Notes under the pieces: model-generated
The model's input: the letters and a program-made list of their open reading frames with translations, nothing else
Databases searched by the model: none
Told to the model about the DNA's origin: nothing
In this document: in pieces, positions 33,877-41,789 of the stretch
Layout of the letters: the number at the start of each line of letters is the position of its first letter
Numbering within the stretch: the first letter of the stretch is position 1
Program-made: the position numbers and the translations under genes
Origin: Deltaproteobacteria bacterium
GTDB lineage: Bacteria > Myxococcota > JACPTQ01
DNA length: 57,317 nucleotides
Direction of reading: 5' to 3'
Assembly: GCA_016192705.1 (NCBI GenBank)
Contig: JACPTQ010000075.1
Span: 1-57,317 of the forward strand

Positions 33877-35352
33877 ATGATACTATTTAAGAAATCTGTG
33901 AAGCGCTTACACATCCAGACTTATGGCTGTCAAATGAACGAGCACGACACGCTCCGCATGAGCGATTTGCTCGCGCGCAGAGGATACACCCGCACGGATT
34001 CGGCGGCCGACGCCGACGTCATCATCATCAACACGTGCAGCGTCCGCGAAAAGCCGGTCCAAAAACTGCTGTCCGATTTGGGCCGACTGCGGTGTCTGAA
34101 AACCGAGCGGCCAGGTCTCGTCATCGGTGTGACCGGTTGCATCGCGCAACAGGAGGGCGAGCGGCTCCTGAAGCGCGTGCCACACCTTGACCTCGTCGTC
34201 GGTCCCGACAACCTCCGAGAGATCGCCGACGTCGTCGAGCGAATTCGCGAAACCGGTGGGCGATTCGCGCGCGCAAAGTTCTTGCCGCGGGCCGAGTCGA
34301 TCTCGCGCTTTGAGTACGATTCGTGGGCGGTCGAGGCCCAAGGAGAAGTTTCGCGCCTCGTCCCGATCATGAAGGGGTGCGACAAAGTTTGCGCGTTTTG
34401 TATTGTCCCTTACGTGCGGGGCCCCGAGGTCAGCCGGCCGAGCGAGGACATCGTCGCTGAAATTGCGCGGCTCGCGGCGGCTGGTGTGCGCGAAGTGACG
34501 CTGGTCGGGCAAAACGTCAACTCGTTCGGAAAGGACCGCGTGCGCGACGGCGCGGATGAGGTCGATTTTGCGGGGCTCCTTGAGGCGGTTGATCGCGTCC
34601 CGGGAATTGAGCGAATTCGTTTCACGACGTCGCACCCCGAGGACCTTTCGGACCGGCTCATCGATGCGTTGGCGCGACTCGATAACGTGTGCGAGCACCT
34701 GCATCTCCCCGTGCAGAGTGGAAGCGATCGCGTTCTCGAACGCATGCGACGCGGTTACACCCGCTCTGAGTATCTCGGCCGAGTTGCGAAACTCCGCGAA
34801 CGCGTCCCCTGCATCGCGCTCACAACCGACATCATCGTTGGCCACCCGGGTGAAACCGACGCCGATTTTGACGCCACGCTGTCGCTGCTTGACGAGGTTC
34901 GATTCGCGAATATCTTTTCGTTCTGCTATTCACCGCGTCCGCGAACCGCGTCGGCGCGCATGACGGAGACCGTGGACCGCGCAACCGCCGCGCGACGCCT
35001 CGCCATTGTTCAATCGCTTCAGCGCGAGCTGACTTGGAGCGCGCATCGAGCGCTCGTCGGGAACGAAGTCGAGGTGCTCGTCGAGGGGCCTAGTCGACGG
35101 GGCGGGCACGAGATGATGGGGAGAACGCGATCAAATGTCATCGTGAACTTCGTGGGCGAACTGGGGGCAGAGCGGGGCCAACTTGTCTCGGTGCGCGTCG
35201 CGGTCGCATCGCCCAACACACTGTCGGGGGTTCTCGTCTCGTGTGAGGAACCGGATGGCGAGAGAGAGTCGCTGCGCGGGCGTGACGGCGCGACACCCGC
35301 GTGGCCGCTCAAAGTGCTCTCGGACGCGGAGGCGTCATGCCAAGCATTCTGA
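33877..35352 (+). CDS. miaB: tRNA-2-methylthio-N6-dimethylallyladenosine synthase MiaB
   Basis: 491 residues. The N-terminal UPF0004 domain carries three cluster Cys (TYGCQMNEHD, NTCSVRE, GCIAQQEG), the radical SAM domain has CDKVCAFC (CxxxCxxC), VTLVGQNVNSFG, HLHLPVQSGSDRVLERM and IIVGHPGET, and a TRAM domain (VEVLVEG, GRTRSN, VSVRV) precedes a 40-residue tail beyond the usual end. It methylthiolates i6A37 of tRNA. GGAGG precedes ATG 33877 by 9 bases. The 3' end overlaps the next gene by 16 bases. Confidence 0.96.
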   Translation: MILFKKSVKRLHIQTYGCQMNEHDTLRMSDLLARRGYTRTDSAADADVIIINTCSVREKPVQKLLSDLGRLRCLKTERPGLVIGVTGCIAQQEGERLLKRVPHLDLVVGPDNLREIADVVERIRETGGRFARAKFLPRAESISRFEYDSWAVEAQGEVSRLVPIMKGCDKVCAFCIVPYVRGPEVSRPSEDIVAEIARLAAAGVREVTLVGQNVNSFGKDRVRDGADEVDFAGLLEAVDRVPGIERIRFTTSHPEDLSDRLIDALARLDNVCEHLHLPVQSGSDRVLERMRRGYTRSEYLGRVAKLRERVPCIALTTDIIVGHPGETDADFDATLSLLDEVRFANIFSFCYSPRPRTASARMTETVDRATAARRLAIVQSLQRELTWSAHRALVGNEVEVLVEGPSRRGGHEMMGRTRSNVIVNFVGELGAERGQLVSVRVAVASPNTLSGVLVSCEEPDGERESLRGRDGATPAWPLKVLSDAEASCQAF

Positions 35353-35885
35353 TGAACGTCGTGGCGGTTGCGGTTGACCAATCGAACAACACGCCGATCG
35401 TGATTCTTCGTGACCCGGACAAACGTTTCGCGATCCCGATTTGGATCGGACTTCTGGAGGCGAGCGCAATCCAGATTGCGCTTCAACAGGTTGCGATCCC
35501 ACGACCGATGACGCATGACCTTTTGAAGACGACAATCGAGCAGCTTGACGGACGCGTTGTCTCGGTCGAGGTTAGCGATTTGCGGCAAGACACGTTTTAC
35601 GCGGTCATCAACGTCGAAAGAAACGGACGCGCGCTCACGCTCGATGCGCGCCCGTCGGACGCGATCGCATTGGCGCTCCGGTTCCGTGCGCCTATTTTCG
35701 TTGACGAACGTGTCGCGACTGCCGCGAGTCGCCCCGAGCTTCTGGAGCGGCTCAAGAAAAGCGAATCTGAAAAAACCGCGGCTGGCGCCACCTCGCCACA
35801 CGCCTCGACCGATCCAGAAGACGCCGAAGCCCGTCAGATCATCGAGCAGCTCGAATCGGGCGTCGAGCCGAAGTGGAAGGCGTAA
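35337..35885 (+). CDS. Bifunctional nuclease domain protein (DUF151)
   Basis: 182 residues. NVVAVAVDQSNNTPIVILRD, RFAIPIWIGLLEASAIQIAL, RPMTHDLL, DTFYAVI and RPSDAIALALRFRAPIFVDE are the signature blocks of the BFN/DUF151 family; a low-complexity C-terminus (about 135-182) follows. The family name comes from a plant nuclease, and the bacterial role is unknown. The ATG at 35337 has GGAGG 5 bases upstream and lies inside the end of miaB. The VanZ-like gene begins right after the stop in the same frame. Confidence 0.9.
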   Translation: MPSILMNVVAVAVDQSNNTPIVILRDPDKRFAIPIWIGLLEASAIQIALQQVAIPRPMTHDLLKTTIEQLDGRVVSVEVSDLRQDTFYAVINVERNGRALTLDARPSDAIALALRFRAPIFVDERVATAASRPELLERLKKSESEKTAAGATSPHASTDPEDAEARQIIEQLESGVEPKWKA

Positions 35886-35888
35886 GCC

Positions 35889-36290
35889 ATTAAGTATTTC
35901 GCTTGGGTGCCCGCGCTCGTCGTCGCGAGCCTCATCTTCTGGGGCTCGTCACAGGCGATCCCACTTCCCCTGGCACGCATCGTGGCATTATCGGACAAGC
36001 TGTTCCATGCCATGGCGTTCGCAACACTCGCCGTTGCCGTGGTGCTCGCCCTCCGCGTAGCCCATCGAACGTCGCCCAAGCGGTCGGCCGTCATCGCCGG
36101 GATCATCGCATCCCTTTACGGGGTCTCAGATGAATGGCACCAGTTCTACGTACCAGGGCGCTTCGCCGATCCACTCGACGTCGCCGCGGATGTTGCTGGG
36201 GCGCTGGTTGCAACGGTGGGCGCCGCCTGGATTCTGTCGCGGCAAGACGTTCGCCGCCAGCGCGACGTCCCCGAACCTCACGCGCGCTAA
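35889..36290 (+). CDS. VanZ-like membrane protein, possibly with an ATT start
   Basis: About 133 residues with four hydrophobic segments. LFHAMAFATLA, DEWHQFYVPGRFADPLDVAADVAGA are the VanZ-family signature (the conserved E-x2-Q and R..D positions; DEWHQ here). Function in the family is generally unknown. The only in-frame ATG/GTG is GTG 35907, inside the first helix; ATT at 35889 gives IKYFAWVPALVVASLIFWGS, a far more normal VanZ N-terminus, with GGAAGG about 10 bases upstream. The two are separated from the BFN gene by TAA GCC only. Convergent 4-base overlap with the RluA-type gene. Confidence 0.75.
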   Translation: MKYFAWVPALVVASLIFWGSSQAIPLPLARIVALSDKLFHAMAFATLAVAVVLALRVAHRTSPKRSAVIAGIIASLYGVSDEWHQFYVPGRFADPLDVAADVAGALVATVGAAWILSRQDVRRQRDVPEPHAR

Positions 36291-37123
36291 TCAAGTTGGG
36301 CACTTATTCTGAATCGCAAAACCTCACCCGTACGTGGGTGCGAGAACGCGATTTCAACCGCAGAAAGCGCAATGCCGCCGCGCCTCCAGGGTACGGAGCC
36401 GGCGCCATACTTCACGTCACCAACGATCGGATGGCCGATGCCGGCGAGATGCCGACGAATCTGGTGAGTCCGCCCGGTTTCAAGTTCGACGCCAACCGTC
36501 GTTGTGTTGGCGCGCCGATTGGTCACGCGAACATGCGTTCGCGCGTCTCGCATCTTTCCGCGATGAAGAAGCGGCGTATCGATCGTTTGCTCGTCGGCGT
36601 CAACGACCCCCTCCACGATCGCCTCATACCGACGCGTGATGGAACGCGCGCGCAACATGTCGTTGAGGCGCTTCAACGCAAACGGTTTCTTGGCGACGAC
36701 CAAGACTCCGCGAACACCTTCATCAAGTCGGTGAACGACGCCAATCGGCTCGCCGCGATCCTTGAACCACCGAACCAGCGTCCCGCGATCGCCAGCACGC
36801 GTCGGCTCGACCGCCATCTGTGTCGGCTTTACAACAACGGCGATCGCGTCGTCTTGAAACAGAATCTCGGGATCGATCGCGGGGCGAACGGACGCGGGCC
36901 GATCCGGAGCAAGCCGAATCTCGTCGCCCACACCAACAATGTAAGCATTCCGCCGAATCCGCCGGTCCCCAACGAAGACCCGTCCATCGGCGATCGCTTG
37001 GCGCGCCGCCCCGCGCGAAACAGCGGCAAACAGTTTGGGAATCGTCTGATCGAGGCGCAGCCCCGCCCCATGCGCGTTGACGATTCGCGTGTCGTCCCTG
37101 GGCCTATTGCGCCGAAGATTCAA
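36287..37123 (-). CDS. RluA-family pseudouridine synthase
   Basis: 278 residues. An S4 RNA-binding domain (about 20-80: RLDQTIPKLF...ARQAIADGRVFVGDRRI) precedes the synthase domain with VVHRLDEGVRGVLVVAK, where the Asp of HRLD is the catalytic residue; the following TSG of most members is VRG here. ELETGRTHQIRRHLAGIGHPIVGD is the second signature. It should isomerise uridines in rRNA or tRNA; the exact site (RluC/RluD type) cannot be told. The start is TTG 37123 with GGGGGG 5 bases upstream. It follows rlmI by 9 bases. Confidence 0.9.
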   Translation of the reverse strand: MNLRRNRPRDDTRIVNAHGAGLRLDQTIPKLFAAVSRGAARQAIADGRVFVGDRRIRRNAYIVGVGDEIRLAPDRPASVRPAIDPEILFQDDAIAVVVKPTQMAVEPTRAGDRGTLVRWFKDRGEPIGVVHRLDEGVRGVLVVAKKPFALKRLNDMLRARSITRRYEAIVEGVVDADEQTIDTPLLHRGKMRDARTHVRVTNRRANTTTVGVELETGRTHQIRRHLAGIGHPIVGDVKYGAGSVPWRRGGIALSAVEIAFSHPRTGEVLRFRISAQLD

Positions 37124-37132
37124 TCACCCCCC

Positions 37133-38290
37133 CTATCGCAACACCCGATAAATAAAACACTTCAAGTAGTCGGTCTCTGTCAGCATCGGATGCACCGGGT
37201 GATCGCGCGAGGCGCCGCGCCGTTCGACGAGTTGAACCTCGCGATGCGCGCCCAAAATCGCGTCACGGACAACTTCGGCAAAACCGTGCGCCGAGAGAGA
37301 ACCCGAGCACGAGCACGTCACGACGAGTCCACCCGGTTGCACGATGCGGAACGCACGCAAATTGATCTCTCGGTACGCGCGCAACGCCGCATCGATTCCC
37401 GCGTGGCGTTTCGCAAGTCCCGGTGGGTCAAGGACGACGACGTCAAATCGATCACCGTTGCGTTCATAGGCACGCAGGCGATCGAACGCATTGGCGGTCT
37501 CTACCTTTACGTTTCTAAAACCATTGAGGACGACATTTCGCGCGGCCGCCTCGGCGTTTTCGCGACGCTCATCCAAAGCTAAAACCGTTCTTGCGCGCGC
37601 TGCGGCGTGGAGCGCGAATCCACCGTGGTAAGTGAACGCGTCGAGAACATCTCCAAACGCCAATTCGCCGACGCGCAGGTGGTTCTCACGTTGATCAAGA
37701 AACGCGCCCGTCTTCGCGTCGGTCAATACATTCGTCGAAAACCGAACCGCGCCCTCGGAAAAAACCGCCTCGCCCGACGATTCGCCGAATACGACGCGAC
37801 GCTCGCGCGGCAAACCCTCAAAGTCGCGTCCCGAGCCGTCGTTTCTGAGGACGACACGCGTCGGGTCAAATACGCGCCGAACCACGTCGAGCAAATCGCC
37901 GATTCGCCGGTCCCAAATCAGCGTCAGGGCTTGCACAACCACGGTATCCGCAAACCGATCGATGAAAAGACCCGGGATCCCGTCGGCCTCGCCCGAAACC
38001 ACGCGATACGCGTCGGCTCCAGGAAACAGGCGCGCACGCCACGCGGCGCATTCGCGCACGCGCGCCTCCAACTGCGCGAGACTCCACGGCGCGTCGCCCC
38101 GCATGAGAACGCGGAGCGCGATCCGTTCGCCAGCGGCCACAGCAGCCGTTGCCACGACGCGGCCGTCGACGCGGGTGAGCTCTACCGTGTCAGCGGTGCG
38201 GTCGATTTCATCCGCAACGTGCTCACGCTTCACCCACGGATTCCCAGCGGCGACACGCCGAAACCCCGACGCTGTGAGGCGAACTTTCAC
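37133..38290 (-). CDS. rlmI: 23S rRNA methyltransferase RlmI-like (class I SAM-dependent)
   Basis: 385 residues. An N-terminal PUA domain, EEHE-like central block (GAFLDQRENHLRVG), SAM-binding VLDAFTYHGGFALHA, VVVLDPPGLAK and CSCSGSLS are the signatures of RlmI (m5C1962 of 23S rRNA) and its paralogue group; the C-terminus ends PMLTETDYLKCFIYRVL as in the family. GTG 38290 overlaps the bioF stop (GTGA). Exact target base is inferred from family resemblance. Confidence 0.9.
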   Translation of the reverse strand: MKVRLTASGFRRVAAGNPWVKREHVADEIDRTADTVELTRVDGRVVATAAVAAGERIALRVLMRGDAPWSLAQLEARVRECAAWRARLFPGADAYRVVSGEADGIPGLFIDRFADTVVVQALTLIWDRRIGDLLDVVRRVFDPTRVVLRNDGSGRDFEGLPRERRVVFGESSGEAVFSEGAVRFSTNVLTDAKTGAFLDQRENHLRVGELAFGDVLDAFTYHGGFALHAAARARTVLALDERRENAEAAARNVVLNGFRNVKVETANAFDRLRAYERNGDRFDVVVLDPPGLAKRHAGIDAALRAYREINLRAFRIVQPGGLVVTCSCSGSLSAHGFAEVVRDAILGAHREVQLVERRGASRDHPVHPMLTETDYLKCFIYRVLR

Positions 38291-39462
38291 AGCGACGGCG
38301 GGACAACGTCTTTGATCTCGCGGGCCAGCCGAACGATGTCTTCTTCACGGTGCAGCGCCGACATCGTGATTCTCAAGCGGGCCGTGCCATCAGGAACAGT
38401 CGGCGGCCGAATCGCTTGAACAAAAAACCCGCGATCCAACAATTTCGCGGCGACGCCGAGCGCTGTCGCCGAGTCCCCGACGATACGCGGAAAAATCGCG
38501 CTCCACTCATTGCCGCCCACGGAATCACGCGAATTCAAAAGCGACGAGAAACGGCGCGCATTCTCTTTGAGTGCCGCCCTCGCGGCCTCGGCTCGTCGCA
38601 CCGCTCGCACCGCCGTCCAGAGCGCCCGAACCCGCATGGGCGAAGGCGCGGTCGTAAACACGTACGTTCTCGCCTTGTTCACGAGCCACGAACAAAGCTG
38701 CGCCGTGCCCGTAACAAACGCCCCTTCACAACCAAGCGCCTTCCCAGCGGGCGTCATCGTTGCGGAGACGCGGCTTTCAAGACCACGCGCACGTACGAGC
38801 CCGGCCCCATCCGGCCCGACAATTCCGGCCGCATGCGCCTCATCGACGTACGTCATCGCGCCGAATCGCTCGGCGATGTCGACCCACTCCTCGAGGGGCG
38901 CAACATCCCCCTCCATGCTGAACACCGACTCCGTCACAACGAGCTTTCGCCGAAACGCCCCCCCCTTCGTCAGCGCGTTCGCGAGGGCCGCCGAATCGCG
39001 ATGTCGCACGGTGTGAACTTCCGCGCGCGACAACCGACATCCATCGATCAAACTCGCGTGGTTAAGCTCGTCCGCGTAAATCGCATCACCGCGCCCCACA
39101 AGCGCCGGAATCGCTCCAATATTTGCAAGCGTTCCGCTGCCAAACAAAACAGCCGCCGCACTCCCTTTCCATTCCGCGACTTCACGCTCAAGCGCCACAT
39201 GCGCCGCGCTCGTCCCCGTAATCAGTCGCGACCCCGTCGACCCTGCGCCAATCCCAGCGTCGCACCCCTCATCGCTGTTCTCATCTGTCGCGGGGGCCCC
39301 GCGCGCCATTCCCAGGTAGTCGTTCGAACAAAAGACAACGGCATCGCGGCCATCGACGATCGCGCGCATTCCGTCGCGCCACGCAACGACCCTTTCGCGC
39401 CGAATCAAATCGCTCTTGTCGAGCTCGGCAAACGCGTCGTTCAGCCACACAAGCGATTTCAT
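38287..39462 (-). CDS. bioF: 8-amino-7-oxononanoate synthase-like (alpha-oxoamine synthase)
   Basis: 391 residues, PLP enzyme joining alanine and pimeloyl thioester in biotin synthesis. CSNDYLGMA, GAGSTGSRLITGT, DELNHASLIDG, TESVFSMEGDVAPLEE, YVDEAHAAGIVGPDGAG and the PLP-lysine loop TPAGKALGCEGAFV are all present, as is the usual length. Other biotin genes are not nearby; KBL or other oxoamine synthases share these motifs, so the substrate is not certain. Its ATG overlaps the phosphatase stop and its stop overlaps rlmI, making a tight unit. Confidence 0.88.
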   Translation of the reverse strand: MKSLVWLNDAFAELDKSDLIRRERVVAWRDGMRAIVDGRDAVVFCSNDYLGMARGAPATDENSDEGCDAGIGAGSTGSRLITGTSAAHVALEREVAEWKGSAAAVLFGSGTLANIGAIPALVGRGDAIYADELNHASLIDGCRLSRAEVHTVRHRDSAALANALTKGGAFRRKLVVTESVFSMEGDVAPLEEWVDIAERFGAMTYVDEAHAAGIVGPDGAGLVRARGLESRVSATMTPAGKALGCEGAFVTGTAQLCSWLVNKARTYVFTTAPSPMRVRALWTAVRAVRRAEAARAALKENARRFSSLLNSRDSVGGNEWSAIFPRIVGDSATALGVAAKLLDRGFFVQAIRPPTVPDGTARLRITMSALHREEDIVRLAREIKDVVPPSL

Positions 39463-40151
39463 GCCGCGATCTCCGATAGCGAATCCACGACCCCCATCGC
39501 ACCCGCCCCCATGAGCTCATCACGTGTCGAGTACCCGTACGAAACCCCCACGAAGCGCACGCCCGCCGCTATCGCCGTCTGCACGTCGACGACGCTGTCG
39601 CCCACAAACAGCGCTCGATCCGCCGCAACCTGACATCGCGCGAGAATTTCGTTGAGTCCCGCGGGATGCGGCTTTCGCGTTGCCAGCGAATCGCCGCCAA
39701 TGACCGTCTCCGCTCGCGCACCAACGCCCAGCCCATCGAGCAAATGCCGTGACATCGCCTCGGGCTTATTCGTCAACACGGCGAACCGAACGCGCGCCAG
39801 AAAAGACGCGACGCCGTCGTAGAGCTTCGTCGCATCGAGCAAGTGCAGGGCGTAGTGCGCGCGGAACTTCCCGACCCGTTCCCGCAACCGCACAGCTTCA
39901 ACATCTCGCAGGTCAGGTTCAGCCTTCGCGACCGCGAGGTCCCACGCGGCATCTCCGTCGCCGACGCCAAACACCCGCGTCATGAGCGTCGCGACCCCCT
40001 CCCCAACGCAGCGCCACACATCGGCCGTCGACATAGGGGCACGCCCTTCACCCGCTAGAACAAAATTCACCGATTGCGCAATGTCGTCGCGTGTATCGGC
40101 GATCGTGCCGTCAAGGTCGACAACAAAAAGATCTATGTTTGAAACGCGCAC
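39459..40151 (-). CDS. HAD-family hydrolase, phosphoglycolate phosphatase-like
   Basis: 230 residues. HAD motifs I (FVVDLDGTIADT), II (VLTNKP), III (RKPHP) and IV (FVGDSVVDVQTAIAAG) are intact with a helical cap between I and II, as in Gph, which hydrolyses 2-phosphoglycolate. Substrate within the subfamily cannot be assigned. GTG 40151 is the start chosen; no strong Shine-Dalgarno is visible. It lies 39 bases after the small secreted protein gene of the motility block and overlaps bioF by 4 bases (ATGA). Confidence 0.88.
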   Translation of the reverse strand: MRVSNIDLFVVDLDGTIADTRDDIAQSVNFVLAGEGRAPMSTADVWRCVGEGVATLMTRVFGVGDGDAAWDLAVAKAEPDLRDVEAVRLRERVGKFRAHYALHLLDATKLYDGVASFLARVRFAVLTNKPEAMSRHLLDGLGVGARAETVIGGDSLATRKPHPAGLNEILARCQVAADRALFVGDSVVDVQTAIAAGVRFVGVSYGYSTRDELMGAGAMGVVDSLSEIAA

Positions 40152-40190
40152 GCTTCGATTGACTTCGCGCGAAAGGTGTTCGTGACCGAC

Positions 40191-40466
40191 CTACTTGAGC
40201 GCCGTTGTCCTCGCCGACCGCAACATCGCCGGGAGAAAACTCTTCTTGAGCTTGAGCAGCCGCGCGAACCGCACCTTATCCCGCCCCTTAAACATTGCGA
40301 CGTTCGGCTTCTTGTAATCGCCGTCAATGAGCATGTCATCGAAGTTGTAGTGCTGCTCCTTGACCTTTCCTGTTGCCTTCGTCCCTTCGCTTTTCTCTTG
40401 CGCCAACGCCGCAGAGCCCCCTCCGAGCAAACCGACCATGAACAACGCCGCCAAAAGCCTTTTCAT
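40191..40466 (-). CDS. Small secreted protein at the end of the gliding-type block
   Basis: 91 residues. Clear signal peptide (MKRLLAALFMVGLLGGGSAALAQ, cut after ALA is likely; no lipobox). The mature part is short and charged: YNFDDMLIDGDYKKPNVAM and RFARLLKLKKSFLPAMLRS are its most conserved-looking parts. ATG 40466 has GAGG 8 bases upstream; an extension to 40487 lacks support. It follows the GltE-like gene by 36 bases. In Myxococcus a small protein, GltF, follows GltE; I propose only a positional analogy, since I cannot recall its sequence well enough to claim homology. Confidence 0.8.
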   Translation of the reverse strand: MKRLLAALFMVGLLGGGSAALAQEKSEGTKATGKVKEQHYNFDDMLIDGDYKKPNVAMFKGRDKVRFARLLKLKKSFLPAMLRSARTTALK

Positions 40467-40502
40467 CGTTCGCCTCCCAATAACCATAGAACCTTACTCC
40501 AC

Positions 40503-41789
40503 TTAACCGACGCGATCAATCGACGGGGCCGCGCCCTTAACTGGCGCGCCGTCTTTCGCCTTCCCCTCGCCATTCTTCGAGTCCGGTTTCTTTGTGTCGC
40601 GCCCCTTCTTATCGTCACCGTCCGTTGACGTCGTCTTTTCCTTTTTCTGTCCGCCCTCAATCTGCCGCTTGAGCACGCGGATGTTCTGCAGCACCGGGTC
40701 CTTCGCGTCGATTCCCGACCCAGCCAAATCGACATAAACCTGGTAATACTTGAGCGCTTTTTCCGGCAACCTCAGGAACACCTGGTAGACATGCCCGAGC
40801 CGCTTCGCCACGGTTGCGTTTTTCGGGTCCGCCTCAAGAATCGCGAGATAAATCTTCTCGACCTCTGGAAACTTTTTCTGACCCCAGAGAGCCGCGCCGA
40901 GCCCCAAAAGCCCCTCCAAATTCTTCGGCTGCGTCGCGTTCACCTTCCGGTACTCCGCCTCGGCGCCCGCAAAATCGAGATATCGCAAGAAGACCGACGC
41001 GACGTTCAGCCGGGCCGCCATCAAGTCCGGCCGAATCTTGAGCGCTTCGTTGAAGTTGTGAACCGCCAAGTCGCGCTCCTTGCGCTCGAGAAAAACGAGC
41101 CCAAGGATATTCAGCGCCTCGGCATACCGCGGTCGCAGCGTGAGCGCCTTCCGAAGCGCTGTCACCGCAAGGTCGTACTTCTTCTGCGCGAAATAGACGA
41201 GCCCAATGTTCGCGTGCGGCGCCGCGAGCTTCGGACTCTTCTCGAGCACTTCGCGGTCGTACGCAATCGCCTTATCGAACTCGCCCTTCAGTCGATGCAC
41301 GACCGCCAAGTTGTGCTTGGCCGTCAAATCTTCCGCGTCGATCTCCGTCGCCTTCCGCAGACTCTCTTCGGCCTCGTTCAAACTCCCCGCCGCGAGCCGG
41401 AGCGCTCCAATGCTCGCGAGCGCCGCCGCCGATTTACCGTCAACATCGAGCGCCTTCTTGTACGCCGCCTCAGCCGCCGCCGCATCGCCCTTCAGCCACA
41501 GCGCGTATCCAAGCCCGAGGTGCACATCGACGTTTGCCCCGTCTTTGCCCACAAGCTCCTGGAACTTCGCAACCGCGCCTTCGACATCTGGCGGCGTTTT
41601 CTTAAGCAGCGCAAGCGCCGCCCCGACCGGACTTAACGCTTCGCCCGCAGCGTTGGCCGCTGCCTTCGGCTCCGCGACCGCCGTCTTCCCAGCCGCGCCT
41701 GCCCCCAAAGCCGCGCCCGCGACGAGGCACAGCCCCAAACCGACCGTCGCCACTCCAAACCGCCGAATCATTCTATCGATGCGTTTCAT
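40503..41789 (-). CDS. gltE: TPR protein, GltE (AglT)-like
   Basis: 428 residues: a signal sequence (VATVGLGLCLVAGAALGA), then about 8-9 TPR units from about 65 to 370 (for example AAALASIGALRLAAGSLNEAE, split into the A-helix and B-helix of one unit; APHANIGLVYFAQKKYDLAV; AEALNILGLVFLERKERDLAV). A Lys/Asp/Gly-rich C-terminal tail follows. In Myxococcus GltE/AglT is a TPR lipoprotein encoded next to GltD, as here. The lipobox here is poor (Leu before Cys), so it may be periplasmic rather than lipidated. Its ATG overlaps the GltD-like stop (ATGA). Confidence 0.72.
   Translation of the reverse strand: MKRIDRMIRRFGVATVGLGLCLVAGAALGAGAAGKTAVAEPKAAANAAGEALSPVGAALALLKKTPPDVEGAVAKFQELVGKDGANVDVHLGLGYALWLKGDAAAAEAAYKKALDVDGKSAAALASIGALRLAAGSLNEAEESLRKATEIDAEDLTAKHNLAVVHRLKGEFDKAIAYDREVLEKSPKLAAPHANIGLVYFAQKKYDLAVTALRKALTLRPRYAEALNILGLVFLERKERDLAVHNFNEALKIRPDLMAARLNVASVFLRYLDFAGAEAEYRKVNATQPKNLEGLLGLGAALWGQKKFPEVEKIYLAILEADPKNATVAKRLGHVYQVFLRLPEKALKYYQVYVDLAGSGIDAKDPVLQNIRVLKRQIEGGQKKEKTTSTDGDDKKGRDTKKPDSKNGEGKAKDGAPVKGAAPSIDRVG

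Noticed and set aside
36134-39633. Long plus-strand frames (482, 270 and 427 residues) opposite RluA, rlmI and bioF genes
   Set aside because: Low-complexity Arg/His-rich antisense readings of clear enzymes.
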